From an uncultured Alphaproteobacteria bacterium (GTDB lineage Bacteria; Pseudomonadota; Alphaproteobacteria; Micropepsales; Micropepsaceae), in contig CADECX010000006.1 in assembly GCA_902825865.1 (NCBI GenBank), forward strand, positions 1-38,533: a stretch of 38,533 nucleotides of DNA, read 5' to 3'. Positions within the stretch are counted from its first letter, which is position 1, and each line of letters opens with the position of its first letter. Positions 1 through 8,552 of the stretch are shown piece after piece. The position numbers and the translations under genes are program-made. Under the pieces are notes generated by a model. It was not told the origin of the DNA. It ran no database searches and saw only the letters and a list, made by a program, of their open reading frames with translations.

Positions 1-2
1 TT

Positions 3-584
3 TACCTGTTTAGGCCAGATGGGCGCCCGCCGGAAATATACGACAAGTTTCATCTGGTTCCGTTTGGCGAGTATCTGCCCTTCACGCGCCTGCTTAACGC
101 TGTGGGCTTGCGCCAGCTCACGGTGGGCTCCGGTTTCGCGGCGGGCGATCATCCGCATGTGCTGGATGCCGGCAGCGCGCCGCCGGTAACGCCTCTGATC
201 TGCTATGAGGTGATATTTCCACACGCCGTTGTTGACCCAAATGGTCCCCGCCCAGGCTGGTTCGTCAATATCACTGATGATTCCTGGTTTGGGCCTTGGG
301 CAGGTCCCAAGCAGCATTTGTTGATCGCGCGGGTGCGCGCCATTGAAGAAGGATTGCCCATCGCGCGCGCGGCCAATACGGGAATCAGCGCGATGATTGA
401 TCCATTGGGCCATGTACGCGCTGCGCTTGATCTTAACGAAATGGGCGTTGTCGACGTAAGCCTGCCCAAAGGGTTTACGCCACCACTATATGCGCGATTC
501 GGCGACCTGATTTTTCTGATATTTTTAGGTATAGCGATCTTAACCGTTTCATTTCTGGGCAGGCCGTCAAATAGCCGAAATTAG
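3..584 (+). CDS. lnt: apolipoprotein N-acyltransferase, C-terminal part
   Basis: The gene enters from the left edge, so its start and the N-terminal membrane helices are missing. The visible part reads in frame from base 3. Lnt moves an acyl chain from phospholipid to the amino-terminal cysteine of lipoproteins, with its nitrilase-like domain on the periplasmic face of the inner membrane. The visible hallmarks are YDKFHLVPFGEYLP, carrying the catalytic lysine, then LICYEVIFP with the nucleophilic cysteine, then WFVNITDDSWFG. A last hydrophobic helix (DLIFLIFLGIAILTVSF) ends the protein, as in full-length Lnt. The next gene follows after 20 bases. An XRE regulator directly after lnt is a common alphaproteobacterial arrangement. 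The family call is firm; only the missing 5' part is unknown. Confidence 0.95.
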   Translation, partial: YLFRPDGRPPEIYDKFHLVPFGEYLPFTRLLNAVGLRQLTVGSGFAAGDHPHVLDAGSAPPVTPLICYEVIFPHAVVDPNGPRPGWFVNITDDSWFGPWAGPKQHLLIARVRAIEEGLPIARAANTGISAMIDPLGHVRAALDLNEMGVVDVSLPKGFTPPLYARFGDLIFLIFLGIAILTVSFLGRPSNSRN

Positions 585-604
585 TTGTTTGCCTCGGGCT
601 CCAG

Positions 605-1054
605 ATGGGGCAAGTTCCTGCCCGGCAAACAAGTGAGACGCGCGTGTCAATTGCAGCCAAGAAGCAAGCCAATCCCATCGACATTCAAGTCGGCAATCGC
701 GTGCGCATCCGGCGCATGCTGATCGGCATGAGTCAGGAACGCCTCGGCGATCTGCTGGGTCTTACATTTCAACAGGTCCAGAAATACGAAAAGGGCGTCA
801 ACCGGATCGGCGCGGGCCGGCTGTTCGAAGTCTCGCGCATTCTCAATGTGCCGGTGGATTTCTTCTATGAAGGCGTGAATGACGCAGGCCAGGGCGCCAA
901 TGAAACGGACGGCGCGCCGGTGATGGATTTTGTCTCCAGCGGCGAAGGGCTCCAGCTGTCCCTGGCCTTCATGAAGATCAAGGACGCCAAGGTGCGCAAG
1001 CGCGTGCTGGATCTTGTAAAGAGCCTGGCTGAAGAAGAGGCTCAAAAACAATAG
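605..1054 (+). CDS. XRE-family helix-turn-helix transcriptional regulator
   Basis: This is a 149-residue DNA-binding regulator with one Cro/C1-type helix-turn-helix at about residues 30-85 (VGNRVRIRRMLIGMSQERLG, then LTFQQVQKYEKG), followed by a C-terminal tail with LAFMKIKDAKVRKRVLDLV. It resembles the single-domain regulators found after lnt in many alphaproteobacteria, such as the PraR/BabR type linked to attachment and quorum sensing in rhizobia and Brucella. The target here is unknown. The ATG at 605 has no clear ribosome binding site. A GTG at 644, preceded by AAGTGAGA, would give a protein 13 residues shorter and is a real alternative. The stop codon is followed at once by an intergenic palindromic element. 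Confidence 0.85.
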   Translation: MGQVPARQTSETRVSIAAKKQANPIDIQVGNRVRIRRMLIGMSQERLGDLLGLTFQQVQKYEKGVNRIGAGRLFEVSRILNVPVDFFYEGVNDAGQGANETDGAPVMDFVSSGEGLQLSLAFMKIKDAKVRKRVLDLVKSLAEEEAQKQ

Positions 1055-1156
1055 GGCGCGGTTCTTTTACGCCGTGAGTTCGTCGCGCCATCGCTCATGC
1101 ACGTTTTAGTGCACATCGCTCGGCGCTCCTGCTCACGTCGTAAAATCCCTCGCGCC
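1055..1156. repeat. palindromic intergenic element, copy 1
   Basis: An imperfect palindrome of about 100 bp fills the gap between two convergent genes and starts on the base after the stop codon. Its arms pair as GGCGCG/CGCGCC, TTTTACG/CGTAAAA, CGTGAG/CTCACG, GCGCC/GGCGC and TGCAC/GTGCA around a GTTTTA loop. Two further copies lie at 25473 and 36490. It could act as a bidirectional terminator, an mRNA-stabilising hairpin or a small non-autonomous mobile element. There is no terminal T-run. Confidence 0.85.
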
Positions 1157-1167
1157 GGGGACTGTGC

Positions 1168-1485
1168 TCAGCCCTTGCGGCTGGCTTTTTCATCCAGCCC
1201 CGATTGCCCTTCGCGCGATTTGAGCACCGCATAGACATCGTCCGGGGTCAGGCCACTGGCCGCCCACAACACCGCCAAGTGATACAGCACGTCGGCGGAT
1301 TCCTTGGCGAGCTCGGTCTTGTCCTTCTGGATCGCCGCGATCACCGCCTCGGTGGCTTCCTCGCCAAATTTTTTGGCGCACTTTTCCACGCCCGCCGCCA
1401 AGAGCTTGGCGGTGTAGGACGTCGATGGATCGGCACCCTTGCGGGACGCGATGGTGGCAAAAAGTTCGTCTAGGGCATTGGACAT
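1168..1485 (-). CDS. hisE: phosphoribosyl-ATP pyrophosphatase
   Basis: HisE hydrolyses phosphoribosyl-ATP to phosphoribosyl-AMP, the second step of histidine synthesis, in the cytosol. The 105-residue length is typical of the free-standing enzyme. The all-alpha MazG-like fold is marked by KKFGEEATEAVIAA and LAKESADVLYHLAVLW, whose acidic residues bind magnesium. The gene is separated from hisF, which lies 15 kb away on the other strand, so histidine genes are scattered here. It ends facing the XRE gene across a palindromic element. The start ATG at 1485 lies 27 bases from the end of the upstream gluQ, and the two may be co-transcribed. Confidence 0.95.
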   Translation of the reverse strand: MSNALDELFATIASRKGADPSTSYTAKLLAAGVEKCAKKFGEEATEAVIAAIQKDKTELAKESADVLYHLAVLWAASGLTPDDVYAVLKSREGQSGLDEKASRKG

Positions 1486-1512
1486 GGCGGCCCTCTTAGC
1501 ACAAGCCGGACG

Positions 1513-2331
1513 CTAAAGACCAATACGAGCCCGGATGTCGGCCGGCGTCTCGCCCGCTTCGCGCAGGCTTTGCAGGCTGACCGCGCCGTCGCGCTTGGAG
1601 AATTTCTTGCCCTCTTCATCCAGCACCAGGGAATGATGGGCGTAAGCCGGTTCGGGCAGCTTGAGCAGGGCTTGCAACAGTCTCTGGATATGGGTCGCCG
1701 ACAGCAGGTCCTCGCCGCGCGTCACCAGGCTGACTTGCTGATGGGCGTCATCCACCACCACCGCCAGGTGATAGGAGGTCGGCAGATCCTTGCGGGCGAT
1801 CACAATGTCGCCGAAGCAAAATGGATCGACGGCATGGACATGGCCCTGCTCGCGGAAGGTCAACGCTCCGGTCAGCGCCGCCGCCTTGGCCACATCCAGC
1901 CGCAGGGCATAGGACTCGCCCGCCGCGATCCGCTGCGTACCCTCTTCCAGCGACAAAGCACGGCAGGTACCGGGGTATTTGGGCCCATCCGGCCCATGCT
2001 GGGCTTCGCCCGCCCGCGCGATTTCGGTGGCGATTTCGGCGCGGGTGCAGAAACAGGGATAGACCAAGCCATGCGCTTTCAGATTCACCAGCGCCTCGGC
2101 ATAGGCGCCCATGCGGGTGGACTGGCGCAAGGACGGTTCGTCCCAGGAAAGCCCCAGCCATTTCAGGTCATAGAAGATCGCCTGGATGAATTTGTCGCGT
2201 GAGCGTCCCTTGTCGATGTCCTCGATCCGCAGAAGAAAATCGTCGCCGCTTTCATAGGCGGTGATGGCGGCATAGGCATGGCCCAAATGGAGAAGACCGG
2301 TTGGACTGGGTGCGAACCTTGTGACAATCAT
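1513..2331 (-). CDS. gluQ: glutamyl-Q tRNA(Asp) synthetase
   Basis: GluQ-RS is a truncated glutamyl-tRNA synthetase that attaches glutamate to the queuosine base in the anticodon of tRNA(Asp). It has the catalytic Rossmann core but no anticodon-binding domain, which fits the 272-residue length. Visible are RFAPSPTGLLHLGHAYAA (class I HIGH motif, residues 15-18), the zinc ligands C93, C95, Y119 and C123 in CFCTRAEI and KYPGTCR, and KKFSKRDG in the KMSKS position. I chose the ATG at 2331 because GAGAAG lies three bases before it and the protein then begins at the family's usual MIVTRFAPSP. An ATG nine codons earlier is less likely. Confidence 0.94.
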   Translation of the reverse strand: MIVTRFAPSPTGLLHLGHAYAAITAYESGDDFLLRIEDIDKGRSRDKFIQAIFYDLKWLGLSWDEPSLRQSTRMGAYAEALVNLKAHGLVYPCFCTRAEIATEIARAGEAQHGPDGPKYPGTCRALSLEEGTQRIAAGESYALRLDVAKAAALTGALTFREQGHVHAVDPFCFGDIVIARKDLPTSYHLAVVVDDAHQQVSLVTRGEDLLSATHIQRLLQALLKLPEPAYAHHSLVLDEEGKKFSKRDGAVSLQSLREAGETPADIRARIGL

Positions 2332-2434
2332 GCTCTTCTCATTGTGGCGCCGCGTCACTACGCTGTCGCTAGTGACCCCTCCACTACGCTTCGGGTTCGC
2401 GGTCGCTCCCTAATTCTAGCTGATAGAAACGCAC

Positions 2435-3112
2435 ATGGCACTTTCCGGTCCTTCTTTGCCGCCCGCGCGCGGTCCCGCCACCCATCTGGTGGTCTTGGTG
2501 CATGGTTATGGCGCCGACGGTCAGGACTTGATCGGGCTGGCGGAGCATTGGCGGGGCCTGCTGCCGACGGTGGCTTTCGCCGCCCCCAATGCGCCCATGC
2601 GCGTGCCCGGCAGCCCCGGCTATCAGTGGTTTCCCATCTCCCGCATCGATCCGCATGAGATGCAGAAAGGCGTCGAGGTCGCCGGTCCCATGCTGGACGA
2701 GTATCTGGATGCCGAACTGGCCCGTTTGGGTTTGCCGCCCGACCGGCTGGCGCTGGCGGGCTTTTCCCAAGGCACCATGCTGTCCTTGCATCTGGGGCTG
2801 CGCCGGAAGGTGAAGCCCGCGGCGATTGTGGGCTTTTCGGGTCTGCTGCCGGCTGCGCCGCCGGACAGCGACATTCCTCCGATCCTGCTCACCCATGGCG
2901 ACAGCGATTCCGTGATCCCGCCCCAGGCCATGTTCCTGGCGGCGAATCAATTGGGATTGGCGGGGGCCAGGGTGCAATGGCACCTGGCCCGCGGCATGGG
3001 CCATGGCATCGATCCGGAAGGATTAATGATGGCGGGTCAGTTTCTGAATTTGGCCTTTTCCGGCTTGTTGAAAACCAGCGGTGAGGCGGGCTGCGTCTAC
3101 AAACCGTCATGA
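2435..3112 (+). CDS. alpha/beta hydrolase, phospholipase/carboxylesterase family
   Basis: This 225-residue serine hydrolase belongs to the small carboxylesterase/acyl-protein thioesterase group (YpfH-like). The fold begins with HLVVLVHGYGADGQD, whose HG forms the oxyanion region near residues 23-24. The nucleophile is S111 in LALAGFSQGTM, the acid is D158 in LLTHGDSDSVIP, and the histidine is H190 in ARGMGHGID. There is no signal peptide, so it is probably cytosolic. The natural substrate cannot be told from sequence; short acyl esters or lysophospholipids are usual for the family. It diverges from gluQ, with about 100 bases between the starts that hold a short inverted repeat (GTCACTA at 2354, TAGTGAC at 2370). 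Confidence 0.9.
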   Translation: MALSGPSLPPARGPATHLVVLVHGYGADGQDLIGLAEHWRGLLPTVAFAAPNAPMRVPGSPGYQWFPISRIDPHEMQKGVEVAGPMLDEYLDAELARLGLPPDRLALAGFSQGTMLSLHLGLRRKVKPAAIVGFSGLLPAAPPDSDIPPILLTHGDSDSVIPPQAMFLAANQLGLAGARVQWHLARGMGHGIDPEGLMMAGQFLNLAFSGLLKTSGEAGCVYKPS

Positions 3113-3199
3113 CGAATCGGCTAGGGTCTTGAGCAACGACGGGGTCAGGCCCTAGAATTTGCGCTGCGAAAGGGGAATTGCTTTCACAGGATTTCTTCC

Positions 3200-3769
3200 G
3201 TGCTAGCCGCTACCGCTCTCTCCCGGCCTGTGCCGCATTGCCCGGCGCTGGTGCTGAATGCCGATCATCGCCCCTTGAGCTATTACCCGCTTTCGCTCTG
3301 GTCCTGGCAGGACACCATCAAGGCTGTGTTCCTGGAGCGGGTGAATATCCTGGAAGAGTATGACCGGGTGGTGCATTCGGCCCGCTTTGAGATGCGGTTG
3401 CCGTCGGTGGTCTCGCTCAAGACCTATATTCGCCCGGCGCGCCGTCCCGCCTTCACCCGGTTCAATGTCTTTCTGCGCGACCAGTTCGAATGTCAGTATT
3501 GCGGCGATCCCAAGGACCTGACCTTCGATCATGTGATCCCGCGCAGCAAAGGCGGCCGCACCACCTGGGAAAATGTCGTCACCGCCTGCAGTCCCTGCAA
3601 TCTCACCAAAGGCGGTCGCATGCCCAACCATGCCAAGATGCATCCCCGCATCCGCCCGCATCAGCCCACAGTCAATGAATTGCGCGAGCATGGGCGCCGG
3701 TTTCCGCCGAATTATCTGCACGAAAGCTGGGCGGATTATCTGTATTGGGATAGTGAACTAGAACCGTGA
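3200..3769 (+). CDS. HNH endonuclease
   Basis: This 189-residue protein has a C-terminal HNH nuclease domain of the McrA-like type, widespread in alphaproteobacteria. The core reads FECQYCGDPKDLTFDHVIPR, then WENVVTACSPCN. C98, C101, C130 and C133 form the zinc site, and D110-H111 and N125 match the HNH catalytic positions. The N-terminal 80 residues (NADHRPLSYYPLSLWSWQD) are the conserved partner segment of this family. No methylase or other restriction gene is nearby, so a housekeeping repair or processing role is as likely as restriction. The start is a GTG with AGGA about 11 bases upstream. It ends facing coq7 across a hairpin-rich gap. Confidence 0.88.
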   Translation: MLAATALSRPVPHCPALVLNADHRPLSYYPLSLWSWQDTIKAVFLERVNILEEYDRVVHSARFEMRLPSVVSLKTYIRPARRPAFTRFNVFLRDQFECQYCGDPKDLTFDHVIPRSKGGRTTWENVVTACSPCNLTKGGRMPNHAKMHPRIRPHQPTVNELREHGRRFPPNYLHESWADYLYWDSELEP

Positions 3770-3776
3770 GCCGCGG

Positions 3777-3829
3777 CGCGCAAAGCGCGTGAGCAGGTCC
3801 GGTGGACCTGCGAAAGCGGCGAACGCCGC
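3777..3829. repeat. three consecutive GC-rich hairpins between convergent genes
   Basis: The gap between the HNH gene and coq7 holds three perfect hairpins in a row: CGCGC-AAA-GCGCG (3777-3789), GCAGGTCC-GGT-GGACCTGC (3793-3811) and GCGGCG-AA-CGCCGC (3816-3829). None has a T-run. Together they may end transcription from both sides with Rho, or they may be a REP-type repeat. They are not a copy of the element at 1055. Confidence 0.6.
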
Positions 3830-3861
3830 GAGCACAAGCGAGCGGCAGGCGCGGACAGAAG

Positions 3862-4416
3862 CTAAATTCGTTCCGACAGCTTGATAGCTATCCGGCAGCC
3901 AGCCTTGATGGTTTCGCTAAGCAGCTTGTAGCCAGGCGCCTGTTCGGCGCCCTGGGCCAGCGCGGTATCGCGATGAGCGGCCTCGTCGGCGCGGAAGTCT
4001 TCCACCGCCGCTTTCAATGCCGGGTCCTTGTCTTTCAGCGCTTCGATCTGCGCCGCATAATGCTCGTCGATCACTTCTTCCACCGCGGCGGTGCAGGCGA
4101 AGGCCGCCTTTTCGCCCAGGGCGGCGGTGGCCGCCCCCAGCGCAAAACCGGCGATGCGCCATACCGGCTCCAGCGCGGTGGGCCGCACTTTTCGTTCATT
4201 CACCAGCCGGTCGAACGCCGCAAGATGGCGCTGTTCCTGCTCCGCCATATGCTGAATGGTTTGGACACTGGCGCTTGCGCCTTTGCGCCGCTTCAGCACG
4301 GCAAGCTGGCCTTCGTATATCCTGACTGCGCCATATTCGCCGGCATGATCCACCCGGATCATGGATTCAATATCCAGCGGAGAACCGGGTGCGGTATGCT
4401 TGGGCTTACGCGGCAT
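3862..4416 (-). CDS. coq7: demethoxyubiquinone hydroxylase Coq7
   Basis: Coq7 is a di-iron monooxygenase that hydroxylates demethoxyubiquinone late in ubiquinone synthesis, at the inner membrane. The 184-residue length matches the short bacterial form. The iron ligands lie in two ferritin-like repeats: E27 (DHAGEYGAVRIYEGQ) with E61-x-x-H64 (EQEQRHLAAF), and the VEEVIDEHY segment near residue 113 with E145-x-x-H148 (RADEAAHRD). Presence of this oxygen-dependent enzyme indicates aerobic respiration with ubiquinone. Its start overlaps the end of dsbB by 11 bases, so the two are translationally coupled. Confidence 0.95.
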   Translation of the reverse strand: MPRKPKHTAPGSPLDIESMIRVDHAGEYGAVRIYEGQLAVLKRRKGASASVQTIQHMAEQEQRHLAAFDRLVNERKVRPTALEPVWRIAGFALGAATAALGEKAAFACTAAVEEVIDEHYAAQIEALKDKDPALKAAVEDFRADEAAHRDTALAQGAEQAPGYKLLSETIKAGCRIAIKLSERI

Positions 4417-5002
4417 GATTGCGTCTCAGCAGCACCAGGCCGGCTCCCGCGATCAGAAAGGCGAAGATGGCATTGTAGGCCGCCAGCGACAGGCCGAACA
4501 GGCTCCAGGTCACGGCATTGCAACTGATCTCGGGATCGGGCGCGCCCGAGCCCATCACATAAGCCTTCGCGACCGTGCAAGCGCTGGGTCCGGGCAAGAT
4601 GCCCATCTGCATGCCCGCCTGATAGGCGCCGATCAATCCGGAAATTGCGACCAGCAGAATCGTCATGACCACAACCAGGCGCGCGTCCCGTATCCAGAAG
4701 GCCAGCGCGATCAGCGCCGCTGCGGCAAGGGCGATTGCGACAATATTCTGCAACTGTCCGGTGACGATCACACCTAAGACCGCAACCAGGACAAGAGTCC
4801 CGGTCACTAGCCAGCGGCTGTTCCATTTCCAGACAGTTGTGCCGACAAGTGCGATGGCGGCGGCTGCGAAATAGGGCCAGCGTTGCCAATGACACATTTC
4901 GCAAGGCGGCAGGTGCGCCAGATACTGAAAGCCCAGCGCGCCCAACAACAAGCCCAGCGCGCCGGTGCCCATCATTTTTGCAATCTGGTCATCACGAATC
5001 AT
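4406..5002 (-). CDS. dsbB: DsbB-family disulfide bond formation protein
   Basis: This integral membrane protein of about 198 residues has several hydrophobic helices and the DsbB cysteine pattern: a CxxC (LPPCEMCHWQRWPYF) after the first helix, and a second pair in the later periplasmic loop (GPSACTVAKAY and PEISCNAVTW). DsbB reoxidises the periplasmic thiol oxidase DsbA and passes electrons to ubiquinone, which fits its coupling to coq7. No dsbA is in the window. The start is uncertain. An ATG at 5062 would add 20 residues, but it would run into the divergent promoter space of the next gene, and the sequence MIRDDQIAKMMGTG is a more typical beginning. No clear ribosome binding site decides it. 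Confidence 0.85.
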   Translation of the reverse strand: MIRDDQIAKMMGTGALGLLLGALGFQYLAHLPPCEMCHWQRWPYFAAAAIALVGTTVWKWNSRWLVTGTLVLVAVLGVIVTGQLQNIVAIALAAAALIALAFWIRDARLVVVMTILLVAISGLIGAYQAGMQMGILPGPSACTVAKAYVMGSGAPDPEISCNAVTWSLFGLSLAAYNAIFAFLIAGAGLVLLRRNHAA

Positions 5003-5080
5003 GACGGGAATAATTCTTTCGACAGACCGGCGAAACGGGTTACATATATCGCCTATCCGCACAGCCTAGGCAAACACCGC

Positions 5081-5815
5081 GTGTTTTTTAAGAAAAAGCA
5101 ACCTCCCGCCATCCGGCATGAACTGCTCAAAATTGACGGCCGGATGCTGGAAGTGCGCGTGCGCCTCAATCCGCGCGCCCGGCGGATGATCGTCAAGGTC
5201 AATCCAGCCACCGGCGAGATCAGCGTCACCGCGCCCTCGCGCCGTGGCCTGGCGCATGCGCTGGATTTTGCACGCGGTGAAAAGGAATGGATCGCGGGCC
5301 AATTGGCCAAGGCGCCGGGTCCCGTCGGTCTGGCGGCGGGCGCGACAATTCCCTTCCGTGGCACGCCTTACGAAATCCGCGCCATTGCCAAAGGGCCCGC
5401 GCCGGTTTGGGCGGAAGGCGGCGTCATCTGGGTGAGCGGCGGCGAGGCGCATGCGCCGCGCCGGGTGCTCGATTTTCTCAAGCAGCAGGCGCGCAAGACG
5501 TTTGAAGAGCGGGCGCTGGAACACGCCGCCCGGTTGGGGGTCAAGCCGTCACGCATCACCGTGCGCGACACGGCCAGCCGCTGGGGCTCCTGCTCCTCGG
5601 CCCGCTCGCTGTCCTTTTCCTGGCGGCTGATCATGGCGCCGGATTTTGTGCTGGATTATGTGGTGGCGCATGAAGTGGCGCATTTGCGGGAGATGAATCA
5701 CAGCCCGCGTTTCTGGGCCTATGTCAGAAGCCTGGTGCCCGACATGGATGCACCGCAGGACTGGCTGAAGAAAAACGGTCGCGAATTGCAGCGTTATAGC
5801 GCCGACAGGGCTTAG
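5081..5815 (+). CDS. YgjP-family M48-like metallopeptidase (DUF45)
   Basis: The protein has 244 residues when read from GTG 5081. It contains the YgjP/DUF45 pattern: a central [20 protein letters not shown] segment followed by [21 protein letters not shown]197, E198 and H201 form the HExxH zinc site and H207 is a likely third ligand. Members are cytosolic zinc proteins often encoded near restriction or repair genes; the substrate is not established. The frame stays open upstream to 4883, but that would overlap dsbB on the other strand, so a later start is preferred. The GTG is a judgement by length and lacks a strong ribosome binding site. Its stop overlaps the convergent penicillin-binding protein gene by 4 bases. 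Confidence 0.85.
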   Translation: MFFKKKQPPAIRHELLKIDGRMLEVRVRLNPRARRMIVKVNPATGEISVTAPSRRGLAHALDFARGEKEWIAGQLAKAPGPVGLAAGATIPFRGTPYEIRAIAKGPAPVWAEGGVIWVSGGEAHAPRRVLDFLKQQARKTFEERALEHAARLGVKPSRITVRDTASRWGSCSSARSLSFSWRLIMAPDFVLDYVVAHEVAHLREMNHSPRFWAYVRSLVPDMDAPQDWLKKNGRELQRYSADRA

Positions 5816-7797
5816 GTCCCGCCAAAGATTCCGTTCAATAATTTCTGAAGCGTGTCAGGCTCGTCGTCTTCGGCCGCGGCGGGCGGCTGTTCCACCGCAT
5901 CCGGTATTTCCGCCGACGCCATCACATTGCTGCCGGCCAGCGGCCGCACCGGCATGGTTTCTTCCGCCTGGCTCATAAAGACATGGAAAATGCGCGCCGG
6001 CAGGGTGCCGCCCGTGGCCTTGCGCATCGGGCTGTTATTGTCGTTGCCGATCCACACGCCGCAGACCAGATCGGCGGTGAAACCAACAAACCAGGCATCG
6101 CGAAAATCCTGGGTGGTGCCGGTCTTGCCGGCGGTGGGACGATCTTCCAGCCGCGCCGCCCGCCCGGTTCCCGTGGCGGTCACTTCCTGCATCAGCCGCG
6201 TCATCTGCATATTGTCATGGACGCTCATCACCGCCCCGAGGCCGGGGGGCCTGCGCTGGTAAAGCACTTTCCCCGACCGCGTCTTGACGCGCAGCACGCC
6301 GAAGGGCTGGGCCGCATTGCCGCCATTGGCGAAGGGCGCATAGGCGCCCGTCAATTCCAGCGGCGTAACTCCGGAGGTGCCCAAGGCCAAGGACGAGACT
6401 TCCGAAAGCGGCGAGGCGATGCCCAGGCGGTGCGCGGTGCGCGCCACCTCCTTGGGCCCCAGTTCGGCGGTCAATTGCGCCGCCACCGAATTGGAGGATT
6501 CCGAGAAAGCCTGGATCAGGGGAATCTCGCCCTTGAACCGGCCTTCATAATTCGACGGCCGCCAGCCGCGAATATCCACCGGCCCGTCATTCACCGTTTC
6601 GTCGGGTGTGTGTCCATGTTCCAGGGCGGTGAGATAGACGAAAGGCTTGAATGCGCTTCCGGGCTGGCGCACCGCATCGGTGGCGCGATTAAAGCCGGAG
6701 CCGTTGTAAGTCCTGCCGCCCACCATGGCGCGGATCGCGCCGTCTGGCGTCATCGCGACCAAGGCGGCCTGGCTGGCGCGGTACTGCTCGCCTTCCGCCG
6801 CCAGCCCGTGCGCCACGGCGCGCTCGGCCAGCATTTGGGTTTGAAGATCGAAGCTGGTTTCGACAATCACCGGCTGCGCGGACGGCGCGACAAGACCCGG
6901 CAAATGCGCCATCACCCAATCGGCGAACCAGCCCGAGCCGGGCGTGCCGTTGGCGCGCACGATACGCGGCCGCGTCGCCTGCGCCAGGATGCGGGTGTTT
7001 TCATCGATGAAGCCCGCGCTCTGCATGGCACGGAGCACGATCCTGGCGCGCGCCAGCCCGGCATCGGAATCGGAAAAGGGATTGTAGCGGGCGGGCGCCT
7101 TGACGCTGCCCGCGATGATCGCGGCTTCGGTCAATCCCAGTTCGCTGGCATGCTTGCCGAAGAATTTTTCCGACGCCGCTTCGATGCCATATACGCCGGC
7201 GCCGAAATAAACCCGGTTGAGATACAGGGTCAGGATCTGGTTCTTGGAGTAACGCGACTCCAGATACAAAGCCAGCATGGCTTCCTGCATCTTGCGGTCG
7301 AAGGTGCGGCTGGGACTGAGGAAAAGATTCTTGGCGAGCTGCTGGGTAATGGTGGAGCCGCCTTGCACCACCCGGCCCGCCAGCATGTTCTTGAGCGCGG
7401 CACGCCCCAGCCCGATGGGATCGACGCCGATATGGGAACGGAAGCGGTGATCCTCGATGGCGATGAAGGCGTTCGAGACATGATCGGGCAGATCCTCGAC
7501 ATGCACCATCCGCCCTTGGGTCAAGCCGCGCCGCGCGATCAGGCGGCCGCGATCATCCAAAATGGTGACGTCCTGCGACGGGCCGCTGATCATCAGATTG
7601 CGTGTGTCGGGCAGGCCGGAGAGGAAATGGGAAAAAAACAGGCCGGCGAAAATCACGCTCCAGCCGCAGATCATCAAAAGCACATAGGGCCAGGTCGGGC
7701 CGCCGCGTTTGGGTCCGGTTTCGGCGCGCGGCTTCGGCACGCTGCGCGTGATGCGCCGCTGCGGAATGGAAGCGGATTTGGCGGGCCTTTTTCCCAT
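5812..7797 (-). CDS. class A penicillin-binding protein, PBP1A type
   Basis: This bifunctional peptidoglycan synthase of 661 residues polymerises glycan strands and cross-links peptides on the outer face of the inner membrane. A cationic cytosolic tail and one membrane anchor (about residues 37-58) precede the glycosyltransferase domain, with E115 in [12 protein letters not shown], then [17 protein letters not shown]. The transpeptidase domain shows S381 in [11 protein letters not shown]434-x-N436 in [10 protein letters not shown] and K558-TG in [11 protein letters not shown]. All catalytic motifs are intact. It is shorter than PBP1A of E. coli, lacking a large insert between the domains. The C-terminal tail is acidic and proline-rich. 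It converges with the YgjP gene with overlapping stop codons. Confidence 0.93.
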   Translation of the reverse strand: MGKRPAKSASIPQRRITRSVPKPRAETGPKRGGPTWPYVLLMICGWSVIFAGLFFSHFLSGLPDTRNLMISGPSQDVTILDDRGRLIARRGLTQGRMVHVEDLPDHVSNAFIAIEDHRFRSHIGVDPIGLGRAALKNMLAGRVVQGGSTITQQLAKNLFLSPSRTFDRKMQEAMLALYLESRYSKNQILTLYLNRVYFGAGVYGIEAASEKFFGKHASELGLTEAAIIAGSVKAPARYNPFSDSDAGLARARIVLRAMQSAGFIDENTRILAQATRPRIVRANGTPGSGWFADWVMAHLPGLVAPSAQPVIVETSFDLQTQMLAERAVAHGLAAEGEQYRASQAALVAMTPDGAIRAMVGGRTYNGSGFNRATDAVRQPGSAFKPFVYLTALEHGHTPDETVNDGPVDIRGWRPSNYEGRFKGEIPLIQAFSESSNSVAAQLTAELGPKEVARTAHRLGIASPLSEVSSLALGTSGVTPLELTGAYAPFANGGNAAQPFGVLRVKTRSGKVLYQRRPPGLGAVMSVHDNMQMTRLMQEVTATGTGRAARLEDRPTAGKTGTTQDFRDAWFVGFTADLVCGVWIGNDNNSPMRKATGGTLPARIFHVFMSQAEETMPVRPLAGSNVMASAEIPDAVEQPPAAAEDDEPDTLQKLLNGIFGGT

Positions 7798-7867
7798 CCC
7801 CTGGTTCTAGGACGAGGTGGTTAACGGGCATTAAACAAATGATGAATGGCGCCGGTTGGCCGTTAAC

Positions 7868-8497
7868 TTATGCGCTGAGGCGGTAGCCGCCGCCTTCGGT
7901 CAGCAGAATCTGGGCATTCGCTGGATCTTGTTCGATTTTCTTGCGCAGGCGGTAGATATGGGTTTCCAAAGTGTGGGTCGCGACCGCCGGGCTGTAGCCC
8001 CACACCTCATGCAGCAGGATGTCGCGCGGCACGGTTCCGGAACTCGCATGAAGGAACTTGAGAATATTGGTTTCCTTCTCGGTCAGCCGGACCTTGCGGC
8101 CGTCGGCCTGCAGCAGCTTGGCGGAGGGATGGAAGGTATAGGGGCCGATGCGCACCGCCGCATCGTCGGCGGGGGCATGGTGGGTGTTCAGCGCATGCAA
8201 CCGGGCCAGAAGCACGGAAATCCGGAACGGCCGGGCCAGGTATTCCTGGGCCGATTGGGTCTCGCCATCGGTCAAGAGCAGCAGGGGACAGCTTAATCCC
8301 TGCTCCCGCAACCGGGCCGCCAGCGGCTCGCCGTCGGAAAGCCCGATAATCGCAAAGCTCAGATTTTCGCGCGCCGCGGTGCAAGTCTCCTCGGCGTTGG
8401 AGGCCGGCACCACGTCATAGCCTTCCTGTTCCAATTGCTCGGCCAGGCTGGCGCGCAGCACATCGTCACTCTCGGCCAAAAGGATTCGGGTCGGCAT
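7868..8497 (-). CDS. OmpR-type response regulator with degenerate receiver
   Basis: This 209-residue regulator has an N-terminal receiver-like domain (1-105) and a C-terminal winged helix (about 115-209) with LTEKETNILKFLHASSG and HTLETHIYRLRKKIEQD, typical of OmpR/PhoB DNA binding. The receiver keeps the early acidic cluster (E9, D11, D12), but the place of the phosphorylated aspartate is occupied by leucine (near L53, in FAIIGLSDGEP), and the conserved lysine before PF is arginine (YLARPF). It is therefore probably not controlled by normal phosphorylation. No histidine kinase is adjacent. It is divergent from the gene at 8661, and the space between them holds a perfect palindrome (8553-8567) that could be its own or another regulator's site. 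Confidence 0.88.
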   Translation of the reverse strand: MPTRILLAESDDVLRASLAEQLEQEGYDVVPASNAEETCTAARENLSFAIIGLSDGEPLAARLREQGLSCPLLLLTDGETQSAQEYLARPFRISVLLARLHALNTHHAPADDAAVRIGPYTFHPSAKLLQADGRKVRLTEKETNILKFLHASSGTVPRDILLHEVWGYSPAVATHTLETHIYRLRKKIEQDPANAQILLTEGGGYRLSA

Positions 8498-8552
8498 GAT
8501 TCGCTTTGAACTGGTTCGGGGCGATTTGAGACTAGCGCGCCCGGCGGCAGGT

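Noticed and set aside
5983..7824. A 613-codon open frame opposite the penicillin-binding protein gene
   Set aside because: The minus-strand gene has all catalytic motifs of a class A PBP; the opposite frame has none.
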